Of a stretch of DNA of 64,000 nucleotides, positions 19,401 through 27,019 are shown piece after piece (the stretch's first letter is position 1; every line of letters starts with the position of its first letter). The DNA comes from Gelidibacter sp038243395 (GTDB lineage Bacteria; Bacteroidota; Bacteroidia; Flavobacteriales; Flavobacteriaceae), in assembly GCA_038243395.1 (NCBI GenBank), contig JBBSRC010000002.1, positions 40,908-104,907 on the forward strand. Direction: 5' to 3'. A program made the position numbers and the translations under genes. The notes under the pieces are model-generated. The model made no database searches. It saw nothing but the letters and a program-made list of their open reading frames with translations, and had not been told where the DNA came from.

Positions 19401-21328
19401 ATTCTAACAATCCCACAATTTCAGAAACCATTTATGTTCGAGTAGAAGCCAATAACGATCCAACTTGCTATGCTACATCTTCATTTGATTTGGAAGTAGA
19501 TAACTTACCTTCCTTTAATGAAGCTACCGATATTTTTATATGCGACGATTTAGGTGATGATGGGTTCGCCACCTTTGATTTAAGTGTCAAAGAAAGTGAA
19601 ATAAGAAGGAATGCTACAGATAACATTTCATTTTATAGATCACTTCTGGAAGCTGAGAATCGAGATAATCCCATTACGTATCTAATAAATTTTAAAAATA
19701 CGTTTAATCCACAAACTATTCATGCCCGCATCGATAATGGAACTTTTTGTTATTCGCTGACCTCTTTTTCTATCAATGTGGTTCCCTTACCGAAAGTAGA
19801 AGCTCCGTCTGATCTTTATTTTTGCGGCACTGTTCTAACCGGTCCGGGTGTATTCAACTTAGAAGTGGTAAAAATTTTAGATTTGAGGCCAGAGGATATT
19901 GTCATTACCTACCATGAGTCTATGATAGGAGTTAACAACGATAACGAAATTATTGCCGACCCAAAAAACTATACTACTAACTCGAACCTACAAACAATCT
20001 ATGCGAAAATCAAAAATACCCTTCCTCAAGAATCCTGTTATATTTCAATTCCAATTAATTTAAATATCGTATTACCGCCTTCGGTAAACGATTTTAAGAA
20101 ATTTGATATATGTCCAACACCAAATAATTATTTTAATCTTAAAACTATTGACAACGCATTAACTTCTGAACCCAATATTATTATAACTTATTTCAGATCA
20201 AGTAGTGATGCTATTTCAAATAACCTAAATACGGTATTAAATCCAGATTACACTTATATTTCGTCTAATGATCGCATTTATGCTCGTCTGGAAAATACAA
20301 TAACAGGGTGTGTCTCTTATTATGATTTTGAGCTAGTTGTTAATCCTTTACCTATAGCAAATAAACCTTACGATTTAGAAGACTGCGATGATGATTTTGA
20401 TGGTAGATTAACTTTTGATTTATCTGAGCAGACTGGAAATATATTAGGTACTCAATCCGGATTAAATTATGAAGTTACCTACCACCAAACGCAGCAAGCA
20501 GCAAATGAGGGAACTCCAGTATTAGATAACCTATATAGCGCAGCTAACGGACAAGTCATCTTCGCACGAGTTTATAATATAGAAACAGGATGTTTTAGCA
20601 CAACTGAGTTTTTAGTCACTGTGAATCCAAAACCTATGGTCAATATTCCGGACCAAGCCATTTGCAGTGATAATCCAACTTCGACCGTAGTTGTTAGTGC
20701 TGAAACAAATAATCCTGGAGACACTTATTTATGGTCCACAGGTGCAACAACTTCCGAAATTGAAATAGGGCTCATCGGTTCTTATTCGGTCACGGTTACA
20801 GGAGATTTTGGTTGTCAAACTACTAGTGAATTCAATGTTCTAGCTTACGAATCAGCAACAATCGAAGTCGTTGAAACAGTAGATTTTTCCGATCCTAATA
20901 ATATAACGATTACCGTCAGTGGTAATGGAGATTATTTATTTATTTTAGATGGTGGACCTCCACAAGAATCCAATGTGTTTGAAAATGTTAGTTTGGGCTA
21001 CCATACTATCACCGTTATTGATGCCATCGGATGTACTGAGACCTCTAAGGAAGTTGTCGTCGTAGATGCCCCAAAATTTATGACTCCCAATAACGATGGC
21101 TACTTCGACACTTGGCACATCACTGGAATAGAAACTTTACCCGGAAGCGTCATCTATATATACGATCGATACGGCAAACTTTTAACTATTCTAAATTCGA
21201 ATTCTGAAGGTTGGGATGGTACTTACAAAGGTTCTCGCATGCCATCATCCGATTATTGGTATGTCGGTAAAATTAATAAAAACGGAAATATCTTTGAAGT
21301 CAAAGGCCATTTTACTTTGAAGCTCTAA
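16463..21328 (+). CDS. Giant secreted T9SS type B protein with choice-of-anchor L domain and 11 repeats (paralogue 2)
   Basis: About 1621 residues from the ATG at 16463, where a signal peptide begins (MTKKLFLSNVVFIVFCYVLSAQ); an upstream in-frame codon at 16388 would add 25 residues before it and overlap the preceding terminator. The domains mirror paralogue 1: anchor L domain (FPFQNGLVLTTG, FNYLLASEEYLG, DSAVFIEGNSF); 11 cysteine-headed repeats from about residue 353 to 1390 (mean spacing about 95); an Ig-like domain (YLWSTGATTSEIEI); and a T9SS type B C-terminus (PKFMTPNNDGYFDTWHITG, about 1538-1621). The C-terminal domains are nearly identical in protein but differ at many synonymous positions, so the duplication is not recent. 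It is expected to be exported and surface-linked through T9SS. Its ligand is unknown. Confidence 0.92.
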   Translation: MTKKLFLSNVVFIVFCYVLSAQQIATSNTMSLDALIQNTLGQGCVEISNISSTINGSVDDISSYGRFTKENSKFPFQNGLVLTTGSVKSAGNELNTAPLNEGSTSWGTDPDLEMALGVSGTMNATSIEFDFISASNGISFNYLLASEEYLGTNPCHITDRFALLIREVGSAAPYSNIALVPGTSLPVNTTNIRPKIDGFCPAQNPASFEGYNVGDTNYNGRTTVLTASHIIKPNVAYHIKIVIADQKDPGLDSAVFIEGNSFNATVDLGPDITTCASSTTLNTNLTNATYEWFLDNIMIPNAKSTSLSVTQSGIYKVQATLPLGNSFCKIDDEISVTLNVQETLDNIPDYVLCDDPSTIGKQQFDLKSRDAIVLESLPSSNVYVISYHLTSDQAKVGEKPITTIQNTENPQNIFIRIFDQTNNCVSLSGVKLIVNPSPLITKPDLLKICDIDGNQDGFTEIDLSQVTSQITSNYTDTSDLYVTYHANAVDVNSGENAIVLPYTNASSNQNIYVRLYDSNTGCFSTTTLDLIVSTAPVILIDRPYINACNQNGNDFATFDLTSELNRILDGLTGVSSSIHETFVDAQENKNVISNPSSYQNIIAEFQEVYIRVMDNQTGCFSIVPLELHANIAVTGLNLNDFNGCDNSQNGIVEFDLYAVEGQLLNSYLGFDVEFFENENGQQNDETPLDKAEPYSVNSGPATIYAYVTSTNCSELIPIKLVINPPIVLPTSFNLEYCGINQDGFSRVILSDFDLEVSENVDNSLAEYFNTELDILNNNPLGTTINVTGQRTIFVRVTNTQTSCFNTAAVNILINKPPVIDDNDGEDVVISVCEIPSPGYNVVDLTKAYKYLIKDATGLKPPKYYANYKLAQEGVAGTEIPNPTKYTSSPFKKINVRIEDENGCFSIGAIFIYINTPPIIPAIQSFQNCASDDTGITEFNFWKKDKEILNNQSDKSVLYFKNLADAESRNMDNVIDKFSAYSNNPTISETIYVRVEANNDPTCYATSSFDLEVDNLPSFNEATDIFICDDLGDDGFATFDLSVKESEIRRNATDNISFYRSLLEAENRDNPITYLINFKNTFNPQTIHARIDNGTFCYSLTSFSINVVPLPKVEAPSDLYFCGTVLTGPGVFNLEVVKILDLRPEDIVITYHESMIGVNNDNEIIADPKNYTTNSNLQTIYAKIKNTLPQESCYISIPINLNIVLPPSVNDFKKFDICPTPNNYFNLKTIDNALTSEPNIIITYFRSSSDAISNNLNTVLNPDYTYISSNDRIYARLENTITGCVSYYDFELVVNPLPIANKPYDLEDCDDDFDGRLTFDLSEQTGNILGTQSGLNYEVTYHQTQQAANEGTPVLDNLYSAANGQVIFARVYNIETGCFSTTEFLVTVNPKPMVNIPDQAICSDNPTSTVVVSAETNNPGDTYLWSTGATTSEIEIGLIGSYSVTVTGDFGCQTTSEFNVLAYESATIEVVETVDFSDPNNITITVSGNGDYLFILDGGPPQESNVFENVSLGYHTITVIDAIGCTETSKEVVVVDAPKFMTPNNDGYFDTWHITGIETLPGSVIYIYDRYGKLLTILNSNSEGWDGTYKGSRMPSSDYWYVGKINKNGNIFEVKGHFTLKL

Positions 21329-21663
21329 ACTTAATATTTACAGTTTAAAAAGTGAAATAGTTGTTTTTTATCGGTTCAGGCAAATAGAATTATACTATCT
21401 CCGTTTGTATTTTGCTCAATTCGATTATCATATCTGCATGACCAGTTAATCTTGATGGTTAAATCCGCTCCTACAGTTATTTATAAAAAATCGGCCTGTT
21501 TAAAAGGACTCGTTTTCCAAATGTTATTCTGACCATGGAAAAGTAATTTTAACGAGATTTAAAGCTTATTAAAGTACGTGTCCGTAAATAAAAAAACGCC
21601 CATGATAAAATTTACCACGGACGTCTAACTTATTACAAATGATTCTATAGAATCATAAGTAAT
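21329..21663. other. Intergenic region, 335 bp, between convergent genes
   Basis: No gene is visible. It contains the terminator of the leftward SYLF gene at 21590-21624. No clear hairpin was seen directly after the giant gene. Confidence 0.5.
21590..21624 (-). terminator. Rho-independent terminator of the SYLF gene
   Basis: On the minus strand acgtccgtg (from 21624) pairs with catgggcgt (to 21596) over 9 bp with two G-U pairs, followed by a run of T's (the A-run at 21590-21596). It begins 40 bp beyond the SYLF stop codon. Confidence 0.75.
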
Positions 21664-22197
21664 CTATTTAAAAGGTTTATAATTAAATTTTTGACCACCA
21701 ACCGAAGCATCAGCCATCAGTCCAGCCTTTGGCAATGCAAATGTCATAACGCTATCATTATAGCCCGCATTTACAGCAACACCTGATTCTACAGCAACAG
21801 CGGAGGCTTCTGCTGAGAATTCAAAATGTCCTTCCTTAAATCTATCTAAAGCTTCTTTAGTTTCAAAAAAGATAACTTCTATTATAGCCTGCCCACCAGC
21901 TTGAAGTCCAATGTTTAACTTTTTCAAGTCAGCCATGCCGATAGCTTTGCCACCTTCATACACGACACCATTTCCAGAGGCTCCACCAATGATGAATCCG
22001 CCTTCGCCAACATTAGGGAACAACACATAACCTGCAGCACCAGTAAAGTATTTCGTTATACCCTTGTCAGCCTTAATAAGTGCCGCTTTTGCATTAACAG
22101 CATCTGACATAATCTTTTTGTCTTTATCATTCTGTGAAAATGCGGTAAACGCAACTAGCATACAAATTGCAAAAGTAAATTGTTTTAAAGTTTTCAT
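21664..22197 (-). CDS. SYLF-domain lipid-binding protein (YSC84-like), exported
   Basis: 177 residues with a signal peptide (MKTLKQFTFAICMLVAFTAFSQ). The body matches the SYLF/YSC84 domain (PF04366): a DAVNAKAALIKADKGITKYF helix, AGYVLFPNVGEGGFIIGGASGNGVVYEGGK, and FFETKEALDRFKEGHFEFSAEASAVAV. In eukaryotes the domain binds phosphoinositides; in bacteria its ligand is unclear, and members are periplasmic or outer-membrane associated and often seen among stress or envelope proteins. It stands alone, with its own terminator, and converges on the giant T9SS gene. Confidence 0.87.
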   Translation of the reverse strand: MKTLKQFTFAICMLVAFTAFSQNDKDKKIMSDAVNAKAALIKADKGITKYFTGAAGYVLFPNVGEGGFIIGGASGNGVVYEGGKAIGMADLKKLNIGLQAGGQAIIEVIFFETKEALDRFKEGHFEFSAEASAVAVESGVAVNAGYNDSVMTFALPKAGLMADASVGGQKFNYKPFK

Positions 22198-22407
22198 ATT
22201 TCTAATAATTTAGAGTTTTTAAAATGATTATCCCATTTTCGACTGTTGTTATAATTATCTCAAATAAGGTTCTGTAAAATTAACTTGAAGACAGCTTCAA
22301 AATCACCCTTAATGCTTTATTTATTAATCCAAACGCACTCTGTATCAGCAGTGAAGATTTAGGAAGATGTTAATATAAATAGCACTTATTCTTCAAAAAA
22401 CTTTGGT

Positions 22408-22415
22408 TAAATTTG
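22408..22415 (+). promoter_or_regulatory. -7 box TAAATTTG just upstream of uvrB
   Basis: A perfect TAnnTTTG ends only 4 bp before the uvrB ATG. If used, transcription would start at or very near the start codon, giving a leaderless or near-leaderless mRNA. The -33 element is poor. Confidence 0.4.
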
Positions 22416-22419
22416 CATT

Positions 22420-24423
22420 ATGAAATTCAAAATTAAATCAGATTTCAAACCTACTGGAGATCAGCCTCAGGCCATAAAACTACTTTCCAAAGGCATTGAA
22501 GACAATGATAAATACCAAACCTTATTAGGAGTGACAGGTTCTGGTAAAACTTTTACGGTGGCCAACGTCATCGAGGAAGTGCAAAGACCAACTTTGGTTT
22601 TAGCGCATAACAAAACTTTAGCAGCGCAATTATACTCTGAGTTCAAGCAGTTTTTCCCTGAAAATGCTGTGGAGTATTTTGTGTCTTATTATGATTATTA
22701 TCAACCAGAAGCTTATATACCAACCTCTGGAGTTTATATCGAGAAAGATCTCTCCATTAATGAGGAAATTGAAAAAATGCGATTAAGCACGACCTCTTCC
22801 CTACTTTCGGGCAGACGTGATGTTATTGTAGTAGCTTCAGTATCGTGTTTATATGGTATTGGAAATCCTGTGGAATTTCAAAAAAACGTGATTACCTTAA
22901 AAAAAGACCAGGTCATTTCAAGAACTAAGTTACTTCACCAATTGGTGCAAAGCCTTTATTCTAGAACGGAAACCGATTTTAATCATGGGAATTTCCGAAT
23001 TAAAGGCGATACGGTCGATATATTCCCGGGATATGCTGATTACGGTGTCCGTGTGCATTTCTTTGGCGATGAAATCGAGGAAATTGAGGCTTTTAATGTC
23101 CTCAATAATAAGGTTATTGAAACTTACGACCGCATCACAATCTATCCTGCAAATATGTTTGTGACTTCTCCTGAAGTCCTTCAAGGTGCCATAAAGGAAA
23201 TTCAGGATGATTTGGTTAAACAAGTTGACTATTTCAAGGAAATCGGTAAACATTTAGAAGCAAAGCGTTTAAAAGAACGTACAGAATTTGATTTAGAAAT
23301 GATCCGGGAACTAGGTTATTGTTCGGGAATAGAAAATTATTCACGTTACCTGGATGGACGTTTGCCGGGAACGCGACCTTTCTGTTTATTGGATTATTTT
23401 CCAGAAGACTTTTTGATGGTTATCGATGAAAGTCACGTGACCATCTCACAAGTGCATGCCATGTATGGCGGCGATAGAAGCCGAAAAGAAAATCTGGTAG
23501 ATTATGGTTTCCGTCTTCCCGCAGCCATGGATAACCGACCATTAAAGTTTGAGGAATTTGAAGCTTTGCAAAATCAGGTCATTTACGTCAGTGCCACTCC
23601 TGCGGATTATGAAATGCAAAAGAGTGACGGTGTTTTTGTCGAGCAACTAATTCGTCCGACAGGTTTATTGGATCCAATTATTGAGGTTAGACCAAGTTTG
23701 AATCAGATTGATGATTTGATTGAGGAAATTAACAAACGTGTGGATAAGGATGAACGGGTTTTAGTAACCACCTTAACGAAACGTATGGCTGAAGAATTGA
23801 CAAAATATTTGGACAGAATCCAGATCAGAGTGCGGTATATTCATAGTGATGTGGATACTTTGGAACGGGTAGAAATCATGCAAGATCTCCGGAAGGGAAT
23901 TTTTGATGTCCTGGTTGGTGTCAATTTATTACGTGAAGGTTTGGATTTACCAGAAGTTTCATTAGTCGCCATCCTAGATGCGGACAAAGAAGGGTTTTTA
24001 AGATCTAACCGATCTTTGACTCAGACTGTTGGGAGGGCTGCTAGACACCTGAACGGGAAAGCCATTATGTATGCTGATAAAATTACCAATAGTATGCAAA
24101 AAACGATTGATGACACGAATTACAGACGTGAAAAACAAATTGCATACAATACAAAACACGGCATTACACCAACAGCACTAAATAAAAGTTTGGATAATGT
24201 ATTGTCAAAAAACTCCGTGAGTACGTATAGTTATGAAATGGAAGCCATAAAAGCGGCCGAACCTGAAAGTCAGTACTTAACGAAAGATCAGTTGGAAAAG
24301 AAAATTCGAGAAAAACGTAAATTGATGGAGCAAGCTGCTAAAGCGTTGGATTTTATTGTGGCGGCCCAAGTGCGGGATGAAATTAAGGGGTATCAGGGGA
24401 AATTAGAGCAATTGAAAGCTTGA
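22420..24423 (+). CDS. uvrB: Excinuclease ABC subunit B
   Basis: 667 residues, the normal length. It is the DNA-damage verification helicase of nucleotide excision repair: it receives DNA from UvrA and then recruits UvrC. Visible features are Walker A GVTGSGKT (37-44), the beta-hairpin YYDYYQPEAYIP (about 90-101) that inserts between DNA strands, DESHV (Walker B), SATPADYE, the helicase motifs LVGVNLLREGLDLPEVSLVAILDADKEG and QTVGRAARH (split here), and a C-terminal UVR motif (EKKIREKRKLMEQAAKALDF) that binds UvrC. It is transcribed alone with a -7 box just before the ATG. No uvrA or uvrC is in the window. Confidence 0.98.
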   Translation: MKFKIKSDFKPTGDQPQAIKLLSKGIEDNDKYQTLLGVTGSGKTFTVANVIEEVQRPTLVLAHNKTLAAQLYSEFKQFFPENAVEYFVSYYDYYQPEAYIPTSGVYIEKDLSINEEIEKMRLSTTSSLLSGRRDVIVVASVSCLYGIGNPVEFQKNVITLKKDQVISRTKLLHQLVQSLYSRTETDFNHGNFRIKGDTVDIFPGYADYGVRVHFFGDEIEEIEAFNVLNNKVIETYDRITIYPANMFVTSPEVLQGAIKEIQDDLVKQVDYFKEIGKHLEAKRLKERTEFDLEMIRELGYCSGIENYSRYLDGRLPGTRPFCLLDYFPEDFLMVIDESHVTISQVHAMYGGDRSRKENLVDYGFRLPAAMDNRPLKFEEFEALQNQVIYVSATPADYEMQKSDGVFVEQLIRPTGLLDPIIEVRPSLNQIDDLIEEINKRVDKDERVLVTTLTKRMAEELTKYLDRIQIRVRYIHSDVDTLERVEIMQDLRKGIFDVLVGVNLLREGLDLPEVSLVAILDADKEGFLRSNRSLTQTVGRAARHLNGKAIMYADKITNSMQKTIDDTNYRREKQIAYNTKHGITPTALNKSLDNVLSKNSVSTYSYEMEAIKAAEPESQYLTKDQLEKKIREKRKLMEQAAKALDFIVAAQVRDEIKGYQGKLEQLKA

Positions 24424-24660
24424 AGAATTAGTGATTAGAGGTCAGAAAATAGAATATAGATAATTAGACCTAAGACTCAAAATATGTTTTGAAATTGAAG
24501 TTGAAACTGAAAGTGAAAGTAATTTATGCTTCAAATTTTACAATTAAGATCCGCCATTATATTGAATAGGTCAATGAATAGTTGTAGCAAAATTTAACTA
24601 CCTAATAATTCCTGAAAACTTCATCTGAAGTCCTTACACTGTAGATTGTCATCCGAAGGA

Positions 24661-24702
24661 TGAAGACTGCCAACTGAACACTGAAACCGAAAACCGAAAA
24701 CT
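24661..24702. repeat. Degenerate short tandem repeat (ctgaa/ccgaaaa type)
   Basis: The stretch actgccaactgaacactg followed by aaaccgaaaaccgaaaac is a loose tandem of ctgaa-x-a units. A related run (gattactgaaaactgaag) lies at about 47449-47466. Such low-complexity repeats are common in flavobacterial intergenic DNA. Confidence 0.55.
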
Positions 24703-25102
24703 AATTATACTGCACCTTAAAAATATCAATTAAGAAATCTGCCGGAACAATTTTATTAGGAAAACTTTCCATCAAATCAAGAACACGATTTATGGCTTCA
24801 TGGCCTAATCCCATTCGCAATCCGAAATTGTGCAATTTCCCGAGTTCTTTCATTGAAATGTTATGATCAAGGTTCATCAGTAATACCAATCTATGAAATT
24901 GAACAATACGTTCACTATGGGATTTTAAATGCACATAATTCACAGGGAAGTCAAACAAATAATCAAAATCCTCTTGAGATATTTCCAATTGTCTGGCGAC
25001 ACCTAAAAGAAATTTATATTCTATGGTTTTTATGGAAGTATTTATTTGAGCAAAAGCAATCATTTCTGAGAGAAGACTCAATTTTTCTAGACGATTTATC
25101 AT
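24701..25102 (-). CDS. TerB-like helical protein
   Basis: 133 residues, all predicted helical, no signal peptide. The segment LSLLSEMIAFAQINTSIKTIEYKFLLGVARQLEISQEDFDYLF resembles the start of the TerB/DjlA-type helical domain. The second half (MNLDHNISMKELGKLHNFGLRMGLGHEAINRVLDLMESFP) continues the helical bundle. Members near uvrB in flavobacteria are sometimes loosely labelled as excinuclease subunits, but nothing in this protein has UvrB features. It converges on uvrB and ends in a region of short repeats. The function is unknown. Confidence 0.65.
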   Translation of the reverse strand: MINRLEKLSLLSEMIAFAQINTSIKTIEYKFLLGVARQLEISQEDFDYLFDFPVNYVHLKSHSERIVQFHRLVLLMNLDHNISMKELGKLHNFGLRMGLGHEAINRVLDLMESFPNKIVPADFLIDIFKVQYN

Positions 25103-25362
25103 AATAAGAGCATCCTATTTAACTTATATAAAGTTATAGATAAACTTTTTTTGATAATCGTTGATTATGAGTAGCTTATCGAAAAATAAATTGTAATTCA
25201 TCGTATTTTTCTTACTTTCATGCACTTTTAAACAACAAGATGCTGATAATCAGTATTCTAAAAATAAAAGGTCTTTTGTCTATATTGTGAAAATCAAATT
25301 CAACTTTCGACGAATGGTAGTCGTTATTAATTTCTTAATTTGTCATCTAAAAGTTGACCTTG

Positions 25363-26183
25363 ATGAAAATCCTTCATTTTTTCATACTATTCCTCTTCAT
25401 GTTAGGCAACTTTGGTCAGGCTCAAAGTACAGCGTCTGCACAAGTGTCAACATTTGTCATGGAAGCACCGCAACTTCAGGTTGAAAAAAAAATTTGGGTG
25501 TACCTTCCAAAAAACTATTCTGAATCAATTAAAGAATATGCGGTCATTTATATGCACGATGCCCAAAATCTTTTTGATGCTGAAACTTCTTATGTAGGTG
25601 AATGGAATGTGGATGAATATTTGGATTCCATTTCAGACGACACCTCAATTATTATAGGAATCGAACTTGGCAATGAAAGACGATTGAATGAATTAACGCC
25701 CTATTCCAATGAAAAATATGGTGGTGGCAAGGCTGATAATTACCTTGATTTCATCATCAATACTTTAATACCTAAGATTGACGCAACTTATAGAACCCTC
25801 AAAGATGCAGAGCATACCACTATATTTGGGTCTTCCTTAGGGGCTTGTTGTCTTTTTACGCCGCTGTAAAATATCCGAATACTTTTGGAAATGCGGGCGT
25901 ATTTTCGCCATCATTCTGGTTCAGTAATCGTATTTTTGATTTAGTTTCAGAATCAGATATTTCTCCTTATTCGAGATTTTATTTTGTAGCAGGTTCAGAA
26001 GAAAGTGAAGATATGGTTCCTGATCAGCTAAAAATGGTAGCACTTTTAGTAACAAAAGGCGTTGCAAAAGATCATATCAAAAACGTAATCATTGAAGGTA
26101 GAAGACATAATGAAGAACTCTGGCGGAATAATTTTCCGGAGGCTTATCAATGGCTAATTGAAGAATTAAGAATTAAGAATTAA
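25363..26183 (+). pseudogene. Alpha/beta hydrolase (esterase-D-like), broken by a 1-bp frameshift
   Basis: The frame from ATG 25363 encodes a signal peptide (MKILHFFILFLFMLGNFGQAQ) and an esterase-D-type alpha/beta hydrolase (PF00756): KKIWVYLPKNYSES, VIYMHDAQNLFD, GIELGNERRLNEL, then GSSLGA at 25828-25845. There the frame runs into a stop (25867). The rest continues in another frame from 25845 (LSFYAAVKYPNTFGNAGVFSP, HNEELWRNNFPEAYQWL). Adding one G to the G4 run at 25840-25843 restores GSSLGGLLSFYAAVKYP, which carries the G-x-S-x-G nucleophile elbow. So a single base is missing: either a true frameshift or a homopolymer sequencing error. The intact product would be a secreted or periplasmic esterase of about 270 residues. 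A catalytic His is plausible in GRRHNEELW. Confidence 0.85.
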
Positions 26184-26197
26184 GAATTAAGAATTAA
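26163..26197. repeat. Five perfect tandem copies of gaattaa
   Basis: The 7-bp unit gaattaa repeats five times and overlaps the last codons and stop of the esterase frame (ends 26183). It is prone to slippage, which would alter only the extreme C-terminus of the hydrolase. Confidence 0.9.
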
Positions 26198-26276
26198 GAA
26201 AAATAGAAGTTTTGTCTTAATAAATTTTAAGGAATATTTAAACTTGTCAAAACTTTAATAACACAATAATAACATC

Positions 26277-26534
26277 ATGACTAATAATGATATTTTTAAA
26301 AAACTAAGAGTCGCACTCCAATTAAGAGACGACGAGATTGTGAAAATTCTGGAGCTCGTAGATTTCAGAATTTCAAGAAGTGAATTGGGAGCTTTCTTCA
26401 GGAAAGAAGATCATCCTAATTATATGGAATGCGGGGATCAAGTTTTACGTAATTTTCTAAATGGTTTGGTCATTCATTTACGTGGGCCCATGCCAGTAAA
26501 AGGCGAAAAGGGAAAGCCTAAAAAGGAAGATTAG
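26277..26534 (+). CDS. DUF1456 family protein (YehS-like, single repeat)
   Basis: 85 residues: MTNNDIFKKLRVALQLRDDEIVKILEL, then DFRISRSELGAFFRKEDHPNYMECGDQVLRNFLNGLV. This is the DUF1456 pattern (PF07308). E. coli YehS has two copies of the motif in about 155 residues; here one copy is present followed by a short Pro/Lys-rich tail (GPMPVKGEKGKPKKED). Single-motif forms are frequent in Bacteroidota, so truncation is not implied. The role is unknown. Confidence 0.8.
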   Translation: MTNNDIFKKLRVALQLRDDEIVKILELVDFRISRSELGAFFRKEDHPNYMECGDQVLRNFLNGLVIHLRGPMPVKGEKGKPKKED

Positions 26535-26563
26535 TATGAGTCAAGGAATGGTAAATCACTTTT

Positions 26564-26881
26564 ATGGCAATTAAATGGGGAATACCAAAAAACATTGAAG
26601 AATTCGTTTAGAAAAGAGACTTGGTCTGTGTCTATTGCGGTGTTGATTTTTTAATAAATCACGAATCAAGCAAAACAAAACCTACTTGGGAACACCTAGT
26701 AAATGACATTCGAATTAATGGGAAAGAAAACATTGCTCTTTGTTGTACTTCATGTAATGCAAGCAAAGGAGCTAAACTATTAGAAGTTTGGATTGAAAGT
26801 AGGTATTGTAAATCAAAAGGAATTACTAGAGAAACTGTGGCCCCAGTGATAAAAAACGCATTTTTCAAAATGCCAATCTAA
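26564..26881 (+). pseudogene. HNH endonuclease gene with in-frame TAG near the 5' end
   Basis: From ATG 26564 the frame reads MAIKWGIPKNIEEFV, then a TAG stop (26609-26611), then continues open as KRDLVCVYCGVDFLIN to the stop at 26881. The downstream part is a clear HNH nuclease: CVYCG, a second CxxC in CCTSCNASKG, and WEHLV with the conserved His between them, a zinc-stabilised beta-beta-alpha-metal fold. Because sequence on both sides of the TAG fits one protein, codon 16 is most simply a nonsense mutation. A shorter product could start at TTG 26621, but it would begin right at the first zinc Cys pair. It is probably a small stand-alone nuclease gene in decay, or an error in the read. Confidence 0.7.
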
Positions 26882-26957
26882 TTTTAATGTGATGTACCAA
26901 AAATAAAGTTTCACTGAATTATTTGATAAACAACTTTAAAAAACCATAAATATAAAA

Positions 26958-26990
26958 AGACCTCACAGGTTTTGAAAACCTGTGAGGTCT
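26958..26990 (-). terminator. Perfect 16-bp stem hairpin, terminator of sucC
   Basis: agacctcacaggtttt (26958-26973) is the exact reverse complement of aaaacctgtgaggtct (26975-26990) with a single central base. It is flanked by A-runs on the left and follows the sucC stop by 30 bp on the minus strand, where it is followed by TTTTT. The same hairpin could also stop transcripts arriving from the left. Confidence 0.85.
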
Positions 26991-27019
26991 AAAAATATAT
27001 TTAAAATCAGTTCTTCTAA

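Noticed and set aside
22930..23253. 107-codon minus-strand ORF inside uvrB
   Set aside because: Antisense shadow of a highly conserved gene.
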